Shown in pieces: positions 15,843 through 24,656 of a stretch of DNA of 64,000 nt (its first letter is position 1; every line of letters begins with the position of its first letter). Under the pieces are notes generated by a model. The model had not been told where the DNA came from and made no database searches. It worked only from the letters and a program-made list of their open reading frames with translations. This stretch comes from Streptomyces inusitatus. GTDB lineage: Bacteria; Actinomycetota; Actinomycetes; Streptomycetales; Streptomycetaceae. A program made the translations under genes and the position numbers. The DNA is taken from positions 126,922-190,921 of the forward strand of contig NZ_BMWG01000011.1 in NCBI RefSeq assembly GCF_014651115.1, read 5' to 3'.

Positions 15843-16421
15843 ATGGGTGACTTCGGCGTCATCGGCGATGTCTCGATGGTCATCGTGGAGACATTGACCC
15901 AGGCCCTGCGCGGGCTGAGTCAGGTGGAACCGCCGATCGCGGAACTGAACGACCTCTCCGAGACGGTGCAGACCCCGCCGCCGAAGCTCACCGTGTTCCT
16001 CTACGACATCGCCGAGGACCCCAGTTCGCGCAACCGCCCTCCGGTGCGCTCACGGCCGCCCGAACCGCCGACCGTGCGCAAACCGCCGATGGCGCTGCTG
16101 CTGCGCTATCTGATCACACCCTGGGGCGGCGATCAGGCGACCCAGCACCGGATGCTCGGCCGAGCCCTCCAGACCTTCTACGACGACGCGATCCTGGACG
16201 GCGCGCAGCTCTCGGGCAGCCTCGCGGCGAGCACCGACGCGCTGCACCTCAGCCTCACCCCGCTCGCCCTCGACCAGAAGTCCTGGGTCTGGTACGCGAT
16301 TCAGAAGCCCTACCGGCTCTCGCTGAACTACGAGGTCCGTGTCGTCAATCTGGACTCGGCCGTCGAGACCGCGGTCCGGCCGGTGCGCAGCCGGGTCTTC
16401 GACGGGACGCCGACGTCATGA
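15843..16421 (+). CDS. eCIS DUF4255 protein (Afp16-like cap/terminator candidate)
   Basis: The 192-residue product fits the DUF4255 family, found in nearly all extracellular contractile injection systems and related to the Photorhabdus/Serratia Afp16-type terminator. Typical features are the N-terminal helix (VIVETLTQALRGL), TVFLYDIAEDPSSRN, a Pro/Arg-rich loop, LLRYLITPWGGDQATQH and the C-terminal strand pair (YRLSLNYEVRVVNLDS). ATG 15843 is chosen because GGGGGAGG lies six bases upstream; ATG 15837 overlaps that site. It is the first gene of the operon and overlaps the next by four bases. A role in capping sheath and tube is inferred from the family. Confidence 0.88.
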   Translation: MGDFGVIGDVSMVIVETLTQALRGLSQVEPPIAELNDLSETVQTPPPKLTVFLYDIAEDPSSRNRPPVRSRPPEPPTVRKPPMALLLRYLITPWGGDQATQHRMLGRALQTFYDDAILDGAQLSGSLAASTDALHLSLTPLALDQKSWVWYAIQKPYRLSLNYEVRVVNLDSAVETAVRPVRSRVFDGTPTS

Positions 16422-17143
16422 GCCCCTTCCTGCCGCTGGAGCGGTCCACACGCCACAGCCCGGTCTGGTTCGTGCCCTTCGACGAGTACGCCGAGCGCGT
16501 GCGGACCACGGGCGTCACAGTCCGGCTGGAGCGGCTGACCGACACCGGCTGGCTGCCGCTCGACGATGTGGCCGTCCGCACGCCCAGCGCGGCTCTCGCC
16601 TATCCGGGGCTCGGCCGGCGCGCCGAGCCGTGGACGGCCCGGCCACAGCTCCACCGCGCCCGCTTCACCGCCCCCGGGCACCAGCCGCTGTACCCGGCCG
16701 ACGGCGAGCCGTTCTCGTCAGACCTCCTCGCCGTCGAATTCCTGGTGCACCCCTACGACGACACCCATCCACCCGCCGCGGCGACCGTGCCCCGGCTCGT
16801 CCGGCTGCTGCCGAGCGTCTCCTTCCCGTACCCGCCGGGCGCGCGCACGGTCCACGGCGTCGTGCTCGACGCGGCCACCTGCGCCCCGGTCGTCAATGCG
16901 CTGGTCGAGGCCGAGGGCCTGACCAGCCGGGACGGCGCTCCCTGGCGGGAGCGGACCCTGTCCGACACCGCGGGGGCCTTCCGGCTGGCCCTGCGGTGGG
17001 AGGGCGAGAAGAGCGAGACGGACCCGGGCACGGAGACCTTCCGGCTGCGCGCCGTCGAGCGGCCCGGCCGGTCCGGGGCGCTGGTCGTCCGGCTGCCCCG
17101 GGAAGCCGACCGCCGACACGTCATCGAGATCCGCGAGAACTGA
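16418..17143 (+). CDS. eCIS accessory protein with carboxypeptidase-regulatory-like domain
   Basis: This 241-residue protein overlaps the DUF4255 gene (ATGA). The N-terminal part has strands such as HSPVWFVPFDEY and VTVRLERLTD. Residues about 145-240 (TVHGVVLDAATCAPVVNALV ... LSDTAGAFRLALRW) have the layout of a carboxypeptidase-regulatory-like beta-sandwich, often used as a rigid spacer. Its structural role is unknown. Position between the putative cap and the sheath gene suggests a particle component or assembly helper. Confidence 0.75.
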   Translation: MSPFLPLERSTRHSPVWFVPFDEYAERVRTTGVTVRLERLTDTGWLPLDDVAVRTPSAALAYPGLGRRAEPWTARPQLHRARFTAPGHQPLYPADGEPFSSDLLAVEFLVHPYDDTHPPAAATVPRLVRLLPSVSFPYPPGARTVHGVVLDAATCAPVVNALVEAEGLTSRDGAPWRERTLSDTAGAFRLALRWEGEKSETDPGTETFRLRAVERPGRSGALVVRLPREADRRHVIEIREN

Positions 17144-17153
17144 GGAGCCATCC

Positions 17154-19418
17154 ATGGCGGAGTATCTGAGCCCCGGCGTATACATCGAGGAAATCGACGC
17201 GGGACCGCGGCCGATCGCGGGAGTGGGCACGAGCACCGCCGGCATGGTCGGGGTCACCGCGCGCGGCCCCTCCACCGGCAAGCCCAAGCTCGTCACCAAC
17301 TTCCTGGAGTTCCAGAACACCTTCGGCGGATTCCTGCCGGAACCCGACCCGTCCGTACGGGACACCTGGGCCAATGACCCGGCCGAGGGCGGCCGCTGGT
17401 GGCTGTTCCCGCTGGCGGTCAAGGGATTCTTCGACAACGGCGGACAGCGTCTGTACGTCAAGCGGGTCGTCAGCGGCCGGGCGACCGCGGCCTCGGGCAC
17501 CCTGGGCCACGGCCTGGTCAGCCAGATCGCCGCCGATGCCGCGAAAGGCGCGACGAGCCTGGAACTCGGCCATCTGATCGGCTTCGCCGGAGTCGGACAG
17601 CGGATCACGGTCTTCCGGGGCGACGACCAGCGGACGATCCACACCGCCGCCGTCGCCGCCTACGACGCGGCCGCCCGCCGGATCGAGCTGGACTCGGCCC
17701 TGCCCGCCGCCGTCCGAACGGCCCGTGGCGACTATGTGCAGGTCGGCGCGCGCAGCGCGGAGCAGACCCTGAGCTTCTCGGCGATCAGCCCCGGCTCCTG
17801 GGGCGGCGCGGTCCAGGTCCGGATCCTGCCGGTGGCCGCGGCCTCGCTCGCGGTGCTGCCGGACCCCCAGGAGGGCGCGCCGTTCACCACCCGGCTGACC
17901 GAGGACGCGGCGGCCGACAGCGAGACGGTCGAGGTCGCGACGGCGGCCGGGCTCGACCCCGGCGAACTCCCCGACGAGGTCTGGGTCCAGATCGGCCCCG
18001 ACCGGTTCAAGGTCCGGGTGGGCGAGCCGGCCGACGGGACTCTCACCCTGACTCTCCCGGCGGGGGCACGGCACCCGGCCTGGCAGACCGGGCTGACCGT
18101 GCGCCGGGTGCGCCGGGGCAACACCGCGCCGGGCCGTTCCCTGCGCATCGGCGGCGCGAGCCGGCTGTACCCGGACGCGGTCGTCCAGCTCGACGACGGC
18201 ACGCGTCTGACCGTCCTGAACGTCGAGTCCGTCGCCGCGGACGTCGTCGTCTTCGGCGGACCCGTCCAGGGGACCTTCTTCGAGACCGACCGGATCCAGC
18301 TGATCGAGGCCCAGGTCGGCACCCGCTTCACCGATCCGTCCGGGGCCTCGGTGACCGAGACCTTCGACAACCTCCGGCTCGGCGGCGACACCCCGGCGAA
18401 TGTGACGACCGCCCTCGCGGCCCGCTCCAAGCTGGTGCGGGCGACCGCCCTGGCCGGCCTCTCCACCGACCCCGCCGAATTCCCGGTGCCCGCGATCGGC
18501 TCCTGGCTGACCCTCGCGGACGGGGACGACGCCTACGGCGGGCTGAATGTCGGAGACTTCGTCGGCGTCGACGGCGGCAGCGGGCGGCGCACCGGTGTCG
18601 TCGCACTGGAGGACATCGACGAGGTCGCCGTCTGCGCCGTGCCCGGAGTGTGGTCGGACACCGTCGAATCGGCCCTGGTCACCCACTGCGAGCTGCTCAG
18701 GGACCGGTTCGCGGTCCTCGACCCGCAGGACGGCCTGGACATCGAGGGCATCCAGACCTTCCGCGAGCGCTTCGACACCAAGTACGCGGCGCTCTACTAC
18801 CCGTGGCTGGTCACCAGGGATCCGCTGACCAACCGGGACGTGGAGATCCCGCCCTCCGGCCATCTGGCCGGCATCTACGCCCGCGTCGACGTGGAGCGCG
18901 GCGTCCACAAGGCGCCCGCCAACACCGTCATCCGGGGCATCCGCGCCGTCGACGGCATCGCCCAGGACATCACCAAACGCCACCAGGACGTACTGAACCC
19001 CAAGGGGATCAACGCGCTGCGCTTCTTCCCCGGGCTCGGTCAGCGGGTGTGGGGCGCGCGCACCCTGTCCTCGGACAGCTCATGGAAGTACATCAACGTC
19101 CGCAGGCTCTTCCTCTATCTGGAGGAGTCGATCGACGAGGGCACCCAGTGGGTCGTCTTCGAACCCAACGACGAGGCCCTGTGGGCCCTCGTCCGCCAGA
19201 CGGTCGCGAACTTCCTCACCACGGTGTGGCGCAGCGGCGCACTCGCCGGGACCACCGCCGACGAAGCGTTCTTCGTCGCCTGCGACCGCACCACGATGAC
19301 CGAGGACGACCTGGCCAACGGCCGGCTCATCTGCGTCATCGGCGTCGCGCCGGTCTTCCCGGCCGAGTTCGTGATCTTCCGGATCCAGCAGAAGACCCGC
19401 GAGACCCAACTCGCCTGA
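17154..19418 (+). CDS. eCIS tail sheath protein, long form
   Basis: The 754-residue product is a contractile sheath subunit of the phage tail sheath family. The N-terminus (YLSPGVYIEEIDAGPRPI, GVGTSTAGMVGVTARG) supplies the strand that links neighbouring subunits. The conserved C-terminal domain (residues about 510-754) contains YYPWLVTRDPLTN, SGHLAGIYARVDVERGVHKA, NPKGINALRFFPGLG, VWGARTLSSDSSWKYINV and a long final strand. Between them is a large insertion of about 350 residues (100-450), probably surface-exposed. It is followed by a tube gene and then a second, shorter sheath gene. Confidence 0.95.
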   Translation: MAEYLSPGVYIEEIDAGPRPIAGVGTSTAGMVGVTARGPSTGKPKLVTNFLEFQNTFGGFLPEPDPSVRDTWANDPAEGGRWWLFPLAVKGFFDNGGQRLYVKRVVSGRATAASGTLGHGLVSQIAADAAKGATSLELGHLIGFAGVGQRITVFRGDDQRTIHTAAVAAYDAAARRIELDSALPAAVRTARGDYVQVGARSAEQTLSFSAISPGSWGGAVQVRILPVAAASLAVLPDPQEGAPFTTRLTEDAAADSETVEVATAAGLDPGELPDEVWVQIGPDRFKVRVGEPADGTLTLTLPAGARHPAWQTGLTVRRVRRGNTAPGRSLRIGGASRLYPDAVVQLDDGTRLTVLNVESVAADVVVFGGPVQGTFFETDRIQLIEAQVGTRFTDPSGASVTETFDNLRLGGDTPANVTTALAARSKLVRATALAGLSTDPAEFPVPAIGSWLTLADGDDAYGGLNVGDFVGVDGGSGRRTGVVALEDIDEVAVCAVPGVWSDTVESALVTHCELLRDRFAVLDPQDGLDIEGIQTFRERFDTKYAALYYPWLVTRDPLTNRDVEIPPSGHLAGIYARVDVERGVHKAPANTVIRGIRAVDGIAQDITKRHQDVLNPKGINALRFFPGLGQRVWGARTLSSDSSWKYINVRRLFLYLEESIDEGTQWVVFEPNDEALWALVRQTVANFLTTVWRSGALAGTTADEAFFVACDRTTMTEDDLANGRLICVIGVAPVFPAEFVIFRIQQKTRETQLA

Positions 19419-19438
19419 GCAGCTGAGGAGACGCCACC

Positions 19439-19894
19439 ATGCCGCCCGTTACCAGAGACGATCCCTACGCCTCATACAGCTTCCAGATCATCGTGACCAA
19501 CGTCAGCGACGACGGGGTCGCGGTGAGCGGGTCCTTCACCGAGGCCAGCGGTCTGGAACTGGAGATCCCGCCGATCGAGTACCGCAACGGCAGCGAGGAC
19601 ATCACCGTCCGCAAGATCCCCGGACTCAAGAAGTTCACCAACCTCACCTTCAAGCGCGGCATCACCGGCCATGTCGGCTTCTGGAACTGGGTCGTCGAGG
19701 CGCTCAACGGCAAGGTCCGGCGGACCTCCGGCTCGATCGTGCTGCTCGACGAGAACCGCCAGGAGGCCATGCGCTGGAACTTCGACCGGGGTTGGCCCAC
19801 CAAGTACACCGGCCCGACGCTGAGCGCGACCAAGAACGAGATCGCCATGGAGACCCTGGTGCTCGCGGTCGAGAAACTGGAGATCGACGTCTGA
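19439..19894 (+). CDS. eCIS inner tube protein 1 (gp19/Afp1-like)
   Basis: The 151-residue product is a T4 gp19-like tube protein. It shows DPYASYSFQIIVTNVSDDG, FTEASGLELEIPPIEYRNG, KIPGLKKFTNLTFKRG, FWNWV and the final strands NEIAMETLVLAVEKLEI. Such subunits stack as hexameric rings inside the sheath and carry cargo in the lumen. A ribosome site (TGAGGAG) lies upstream. It is the canonical tube subunit of the two encoded here. Confidence 0.95.
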   Translation: MPPVTRDDPYASYSFQIIVTNVSDDGVAVSGSFTEASGLELEIPPIEYRNGSEDITVRKIPGLKKFTNLTFKRGITGHVGFWNWVVEALNGKVRRTSGSIVLLDENRQEAMRWNFDRGWPTKYTGPTLSATKNEIAMETLVLAVEKLEIDV

Positions 19895-19895
19895 T

Positions 19896-21389
19896 ATGGC
19901 AGGCGAAGCGCTCCCCGGCGTATCCCTGACGTTCGTGCCGAGCGGCTCCGGCGAGGAACCGCTCCGCACCGACGTGGCCGTCTTCCTCGGTCGGCTCCGC
20001 CGCGGCCCGGCGGGCACGCCGGTCCGCGTGGAGAGCTGGAACGACGTCGTGGGCGTCTTCGGGCCGCCGGACGGCTCCGGCGCCACGCCCCACGCGCTGC
20101 GCGGCTTCTTCGAGAACGGCGGGCGCACCGCCTGGGTCCTGCGGGTCACCGGGCCCGCCCGCACCGCGAGCGCGCCCTGGACGGTCGGCCGGGTGAGCGG
20201 CTTTGCCGCCCAGCGGTACCAGGCGGTCGCCACCAGCCCGGGAGCCTGGGCGAACGGCGGGCGCGTCGCCATCCGCCACCGGTCCAGCACCGTCGCCGGA
20301 CCGCCGACGGTGACCGTGCGGGTCCTGGTGCCGGGCGAACCCCCGGAGATCTTCGCCGGGCTCCCGCCGGCCGAGGTCGCCGACCGGCTGACCGCGTCCC
20401 GGCTGATCCGGCTGATCCCCGACGGCCCCGCCCCGCCGCCGGGCCCGCCGGGCCCGATCTCGCTCTCCTGGGACCTGACGCTCACCGGCGGCGACGAAGC
20501 GCCACCGGGGCGGCGCGAGTACGCCGACGCCGTGGCCGGACAGGCCGAGCTGCCGGAACCGGCCCTGGTGGCGCTGCCGGACCTCGGCACGGACCTCACC
20601 GGCCCCGACCACGGCGAGCTGGTGCGGGAACTGCTGCGGACCGTGCACCCGCTGCTCGACCGCCTCGTCGTCCTGGACGTACCGCCGCGGCTGACCGCCG
20701 TGGACGCGGCGGTCGCCTGGGCCGGCTCCCTCACCGGGGAGTCGGACACCGAACTGCTGAGCACGGTGGCCGTCCACCACCCGCCGCTGCGGGTCCCCGA
20801 CGGGACCCGCACCCGGACCGTTCCGGCGTCCGGACACGTCCTGGGCGTCATCGCCCGCCTCGACGGCGAGCGCGGCGCGCACCACACCCCGGCCAACGCG
20901 GTGATCCTGGAGGCGGTCGACCTGGCGGCCTCGTTCCCCGAGGCCCAGCAGATCCGGCTCTTCGACGCGGGCGTCAACCTCCTGCGGTGCACCAGGGGCC
21001 GGGGCCTGGTGGTGTGGGGCGGACGCACCCTGTCCGCCGACCCCCGCACCCGCTGGATCGCCCACCGCAGGCTGCTGCACCTGCTGGTGCGGGCCATCCG
21101 CCGGGTGGCCGGCCCCCTGGTCTTCGACGTCAACTCGCCCGAGCTGCGGCTGACCCTGGTACGGGCGGTGACCTCCGTGCTGCTGGCGGCCTTCCGCTCC
21201 GGGGCGCTCGCCGGCTCACGGCCCGAGCAGGCCTTCCGGGTGATCTGCGACGACACCAACAATCCGCCGGAGCAGGACCCGGCACAGGTGGTCTGCGAGA
21301 TCGAGGTCGCCCCCGCCGTACCCATGGAATTCATCCGGCTGCGCCTGGTCCTCGGCCAGGACCGAGGACTGGAGGTGATCGAAGCATGA
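19896..21389 (+). CDS. eCIS tail sheath protein, short form
   Basis: The 497-residue product is a second sheath family member. It keeps the start of the fold (GVSLTFVPSGSGEEPLRTDVAVFLGRLRRG), FFENGGRTAWVLRV, SGHVLGVIARLDGERG, VWGGRTLSADPRTRWIAHRR, AGPLVFDVNSPELR and the closing strand AVPMEFIRLRLVLG. It lacks the large insertion of the 754-residue sheath. It starts one base after the preceding stop and overlaps the second tube gene (ATGA). It may form a specialised ring near the baseplate or cap, as different Afp sheath paralogues do. Confidence 0.93.
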   Translation: MAGEALPGVSLTFVPSGSGEEPLRTDVAVFLGRLRRGPAGTPVRVESWNDVVGVFGPPDGSGATPHALRGFFENGGRTAWVLRVTGPARTASAPWTVGRVSGFAAQRYQAVATSPGAWANGGRVAIRHRSSTVAGPPTVTVRVLVPGEPPEIFAGLPPAEVADRLTASRLIRLIPDGPAPPPGPPGPISLSWDLTLTGGDEAPPGRREYADAVAGQAELPEPALVALPDLGTDLTGPDHGELVRELLRTVHPLLDRLVVLDVPPRLTAVDAAVAWAGSLTGESDTELLSTVAVHHPPLRVPDGTRTRTVPASGHVLGVIARLDGERGAHHTPANAVILEAVDLAASFPEAQQIRLFDAGVNLLRCTRGRGLVVWGGRTLSADPRTRWIAHRRLLHLLVRAIRRVAGPLVFDVNSPELRLTLVRAVTSVLLAAFRSGALAGSRPEQAFRVICDDTNNPPEQDPAQVVCEIEVAPAVPMEFIRLRLVLGQDRGLEVIEA

Positions 21390-21904
21390 CACTCGACCCA
21401 CTGCCCAAGTACCGCTTCCTGGTGACGCTCGACCCCGGAGACGCGTATCTGCCCTCGGCCCAGGCACTCCTGCTGCCGCTGGTCGCCTCCGGCGCGTTCC
21501 AGGAGGTCACCGGCTTGGGCGCACAGCTGGAAGTGACCAGCTACCCGGAGGGCGGCCGCAATGACTCGGTGCACCAGCTGCCGCTGCGCCACAGCTGGAA
21601 CCGGATCGTCCTGAAACGCGGAGTGGTCCGCGACCCCGGGCTCTGGGCCTGGTATCAAGCCGGGCTCGGCGACTCGCTGGGAGCCCGCCGCGACGGCGCG
21701 GTGATCGTCCTCGGCCCCGACGGGATCCCCGGCGCGGCATGGGCGTTCCACGGCGGCCTCGCCGCCAAGTGGAGCGGCCCGGACCTGCACGCCGAACAGA
21801 ACGCCGTCGCCGTCGAGTCGCTGGAACTGGCCCACGAGGGACTGACCAAAGTCCTCCAGGACACTGTCGCGAATCCGCTGTCCCCGCTGAACCGAAGGAG
21901 GTGA
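21386..21904 (+). CDS. eCIS tube protein 2 (gp19-like, baseplate-proximal candidate)
   Basis: The 172-residue product is a diverged gp19-like tube protein: LPKYRFLVTLDPGDAYLPS, GAFQEVTGLGAQLEVTSYPE, HSWNRIVLKRGVV, LWAWYQ and NAVAVESLELAHEG. An extended tail of about 20 residues follows. Afp-type particles use a second tube protein to join the main tube to the hub, so that place is likely here. The last codons overlap an AAGGAGG ribosome site for the next small gene. Confidence 0.9.
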   Translation: MTLDPLPKYRFLVTLDPGDAYLPSAQALLLPLVASGAFQEVTGLGAQLEVTSYPEGGRNDSVHQLPLRHSWNRIVLKRGVVRDPGLWAWYQAGLGDSLGARRDGAVIVLGPDGIPGAAWAFHGGLAAKWSGPDLHAEQNAVAVESLELAHEGLTKVLQDTVANPLSPLNRRR

Positions 21905-21909
21905 CCGAC

Positions 21910-22095
21910 GTGCCGAAACTGACCATCCACCACCTCGAAGTCCGCTTCCAGGTCGAGGGCGACGACGGTGCCGTGTTCACCCGTCTGTTCAACCGGCACA
22001 TCCAGGCCTGGTCGAGACTGTACGAGGACGCCCGCGCCCGTACCCGCAAGACCGAGGCGGAACGGCGGTTCGGCGACGGGGAGGACCCGTCGTGA
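21910..22095 (+). CDS. Small eCIS protein (Afp6/DUF5908-like position)
   Basis: The product has 61 residues. GTG 21910 is chosen because AAGGAGG sits eight bases upstream, inside the end of the previous gene; GTG 21901 is a less likely alternative. The sequence starts with a strand (PKLTIHHLEVRFQVEGDDG) and continues as an amphipathic helix (VFTRLFNRHIQAWSRLYED). Size and place between the second tube protein and the LysM protein match the small Afp6-type proteins of injection-system operons. Function is unknown. Confidence 0.75.
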   Translation: MPKLTIHHLEVRFQVEGDDGAVFTRLFNRHIQAWSRLYEDARARTRKTEAERRFGDGEDPS

Positions 22096-22763
22096 GCATC
22101 ACACCCGTCTCCTTCGCCGGCCAGGGCGCGGCCCGCGCCCGGCTGGAGATCGTCCGCCCGGTGATCGCCGACGAGCGCAAGCGCCGGATCCCCCTGCGCT
22201 TCAACCCCACCGACTACAAACTGAGCAAGACCAACACCTTCGCCGAGATCACCATCCCCGGCCTGGAGACACCACCGCTCCAGTACGTCCGGGGCGGCAC
22301 CGAGACGCTCTCCGTACAGGCCCTCGTCGACACCTCCGACACCCTGGAGAACGTCCGGACCGCCTATGTCGACGCGCTGCGCGACCTGCTGCGCCCCGAC
22401 AGCCGTGAACACGCGCCGCCCGTCGTCCGCTTCGTCTGGGACCAGTCGGTCTTCACCGGCGTCGTGGAGAAAATGGATGTGCACTACCAGCTGTTCCGCC
22501 CGGACGGAGTGCCGCTGCGCGCGATGGTGGACCTGGCGCTCAAGGAGTACCGCCCGGCCGCGGTGCAGACGGCGCGGAACCCCTTCTCCTCGCCCACCGT
22601 GGAGAAGAGCTATGTGGTGCGCCGGGGCGACACCCTCAGCAGCATCTCCGCCGCGGTCTACCGAAGGCCCGACGCCTGGCGGGAACTGGCCCGCGCCAAT
22701 GGCATCAGCGACCCACGAGACCTGCGGCCGGGCCGGGTGCTGACCGTGCCCCGGCTGCCGTGA
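22092..22763 (+). CDS. eCIS LysM-domain tube/baseplate adaptor (Afp7-like)
   Basis: The 223-residue protein starts with a GTG overlapping the previous stop. Residues 1-165 resemble the gp53/Afp7-type adaptor (RIPLRFNPTDYKLSKTNTFAE; LQYVRGGTETLSVQALVD; FTGVVEKMDVHYQLF; ALKEYRP). Residues 176-223 are a LysM module (SYVVRRGDTLSSISAAVY; WRELARANGI; LRPGRVLTVP). In related machines this protein strengthens the contact between the tube end and the central hub. Confidence 0.92.
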   Translation: MSITPVSFAGQGAARARLEIVRPVIADERKRRIPLRFNPTDYKLSKTNTFAEITIPGLETPPLQYVRGGTETLSVQALVDTSDTLENVRTAYVDALRDLLRPDSREHAPPVVRFVWDQSVFTGVVEKMDVHYQLFRPDGVPLRAMVDLALKEYRPAAVQTARNPFSSPTVEKSYVVRRGDTLSSISAAVYRRPDAWRELARANGISDPRDLRPGRVLTVPRLP

Positions 22764-22773
22764 GGAGCGCGCC

Positions 22774-23955
22774 ATGAGCACCCCCGCACCGGAAGTCGCC
22801 TCTCCGGACCGGTACGCGCCCGAGTTCGAGGTGCGGATCGAGGGCCTGGAGATGGACCCGTCCACCAAGAACGACATCATCGACATCAAGGTGAACCGCG
22901 ACATCGACGAGATGTCCGGCTTCGATCTCACCCTCAACAACTGGGACGACGCCCGGCTGAGGTTCAAGCACAGCGACTCGCCGGACTTCCGGCTCGGCTG
23001 CCGGGTCTCGGTGCGGCTCGGCTACGCGGACAAGCTGCTCACCGTCGCCACCGGGACGATCAGCACCCTCAGCCCCAAATTCTCCGACGGGTCCTCACCG
23101 ACCGTCGGCGTCAGCGGAGTGGACGGACTGCTGCGGCTCAAGGACCGCAAACCGGCCGAGAACGAGGTCAAGATCTACCGGAACATGCCCGACTGGCGGA
23201 TCGCGGAGGAGATCGCCCGGCGCAACCGGCTGCGGATCGAGGTCACCCGGGAGGGCCCGACCCACGACCGGGTGGTCCAGAAGAACCAGGACGACGCGAG
23301 CTTCCTGATGGAACGCGCGAAACGGCTGGACTTCGACTGCTACATCCTGCCGGATCCGGCCTCCGGCGAGGACACCCTGTACTTCATCAGGCCCACCGAC
23401 GGCCGCGACGGCCGCCCGATCCGGGTCTACCGCCTCGCCTACGCGCCCGGGCTCACCACCGGCCCCAGCGCGCAGCCCGCCGGACTGATCCCCAACCTGC
23501 TCGACTTCACCCCCACCCTGACGGTGTCCAAGCAGGTCAGCAAGCTCACCGTGCGCGGCTGGGACCCCCGGACCAAACAGCCGATCGCCTTCACCGCCAC
23601 CGCCGAGAACCTGCCGGCCGGACAGAACAGCGCCGGCGGCCAGAGCGGGCCCCAGGCCGCCGAGAGCACCCTCCAGGGCCGCCAGGAAGTCCTCGTCGAC
23701 GCCCCGGTCAGCAGCGACCAGGAGGCCCGCGAACTGGCGATCAGCCTGCTCAGGGAGCGGGCCTACGAATTCATCACCGCCACCGGCCGGGTGGCCGGCC
23801 TCCCCGAGCTGAGACCCGGCGACAACCTGGAGATCTACGGCCTCGGGAGGCGCTTCTCCGGGACGTACTTCGTCAAAAGGGTCGAGCACACGCTCAACAC
23901 CGGCGGCTTCTTCACCCAGTTCACCGGCCGGCGGATCCACCAGGGGGACCAGTGA
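22774..23955 (+). CDS. eCIS hub protein (phage late control D / gp27-like)
   Basis: The 393-residue product has the gp27-like hub fold of VgrG N-terminal parts. Typical features are EFEVRIEGLEMDPSTKNDI, a domain with MSGFDLTLNN, KLLTVATGTISTLSPKFSDG, and QKNQDDASFLMERAKRLDFD, the family signature for the second domain. A closing strand reads GTYFVKRVEHTLNTGGFFTQF. It forms a trimer between tube and spike. The spike gene overlaps its stop by four bases, so hub and spike, fused in T6SS VgrG, are separate here. Confidence 0.93.
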   Translation: MSTPAPEVASPDRYAPEFEVRIEGLEMDPSTKNDIIDIKVNRDIDEMSGFDLTLNNWDDARLRFKHSDSPDFRLGCRVSVRLGYADKLLTVATGTISTLSPKFSDGSSPTVGVSGVDGLLRLKDRKPAENEVKIYRNMPDWRIAEEIARRNRLRIEVTREGPTHDRVVQKNQDDASFLMERAKRLDFDCYILPDPASGEDTLYFIRPTDGRDGRPIRVYRLAYAPGLTTGPSAQPAGLIPNLLDFTPTLTVSKQVSKLTVRGWDPRTKQPIAFTATAENLPAGQNSAGGQSGPQAAESTLQGRQEVLVDAPVSSDQEARELAISLLRERAYEFITATGRVAGLPELRPGDNLEIYGLGRRFSGTYFVKRVEHTLNTGGFFTQFTGRRIHQGDQ

Positions 23956-24656
23956 CCACCACCAGGAACACCCCGCGCGCCCGCAGCACCGACAAGCGGT
24001 ACTACGGCGTCGTCGAAGCCCTCGTCGTGGAGAACGACGGCGACGACGAGGGCCGCGTCAAGCTCACATTCCCCTGGTTCGACCAGACCACGGTCACCGA
24101 CTGGTGCCGGGTCGGCCAGCTCTACGCGGGCAACGGCTACGGCTCGCTCTTCGTCCCGGAGAAGGGCGACGAGGTCCTCGTCGCCTTCGTCCACGGCGAC
24201 ATGCGGTTCCCCATCGTCCTCGGCGGCCTCTACAACGGCGAGGACAAGCCGCCGACCGCCCGGACCGGCGGCCGAGACCAGAAGATCATCCGGACCGCGC
24301 ACGGCCACGAGATCCTGCTCGACGACACCTCCGGCCGGGCCGCCGTGCGCATCACCTCCGCCGCCGGACACACCGTGGAGATGGACGACGAGGGCAAGGC
24401 CGTCCGGATCACCGCCGCCCAGGGCGGCAGCGTGACCGTCTCCGCCCAGGGCGACATCACCCTCAAGGCGGCCAAGGTCACCATCGACTCCTCCGCCATC
24501 GACCTCGGCGGCGGCTCAACCGAACCGCTCGTCCTCGGCAACGCCCTGCTCACCGCGTTCAACACCCACACCCATCCGTCCGCCGCCGGGCCCACCGGAC
24601 CGCCCGTGCCGCTGCTCACCCCCGCGGTCCTCGCGAAGAAGGCGAGAACGGCATGA
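23952..24656 (+). CDS. eCIS spike protein (gpV/gp5-like)
   Basis: The 234-residue product has an OB-fold (YYGVVEALVVENDGDDEGRV, VKLTFPWFDQTTVTDWCRV) and the conserved FVPEKGDEVLVAFVHGDM and PIVLGGLYNGEDKPP segments. A triple-stranded beta-helix spike follows, read from short repeats (AVRITSAAGHTVEMDDEGKA; GDITLKAAKVTIDSS). The tip (NTHTHPSAAGPTGPPVPLL) is His- and Pro-rich, like metal-binding tips of phage baseplate V proteins. No separate PAAR tip protein is encoded in the operon. Confidence 0.93.
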   Translation: MTTTRNTPRARSTDKRYYGVVEALVVENDGDDEGRVKLTFPWFDQTTVTDWCRVGQLYAGNGYGSLFVPEKGDEVLVAFVHGDMRFPIVLGGLYNGEDKPPTARTGGRDQKIIRTAHGHEILLDDTSGRAAVRITSAAGHTVEMDDEGKAVRITAAQGGSVTVSAQGDITLKAAKVTIDSSAIDLGGGSTEPLVLGNALLTAFNTHTHPSAAGPTGPPVPLLTPAVLAKKARTA

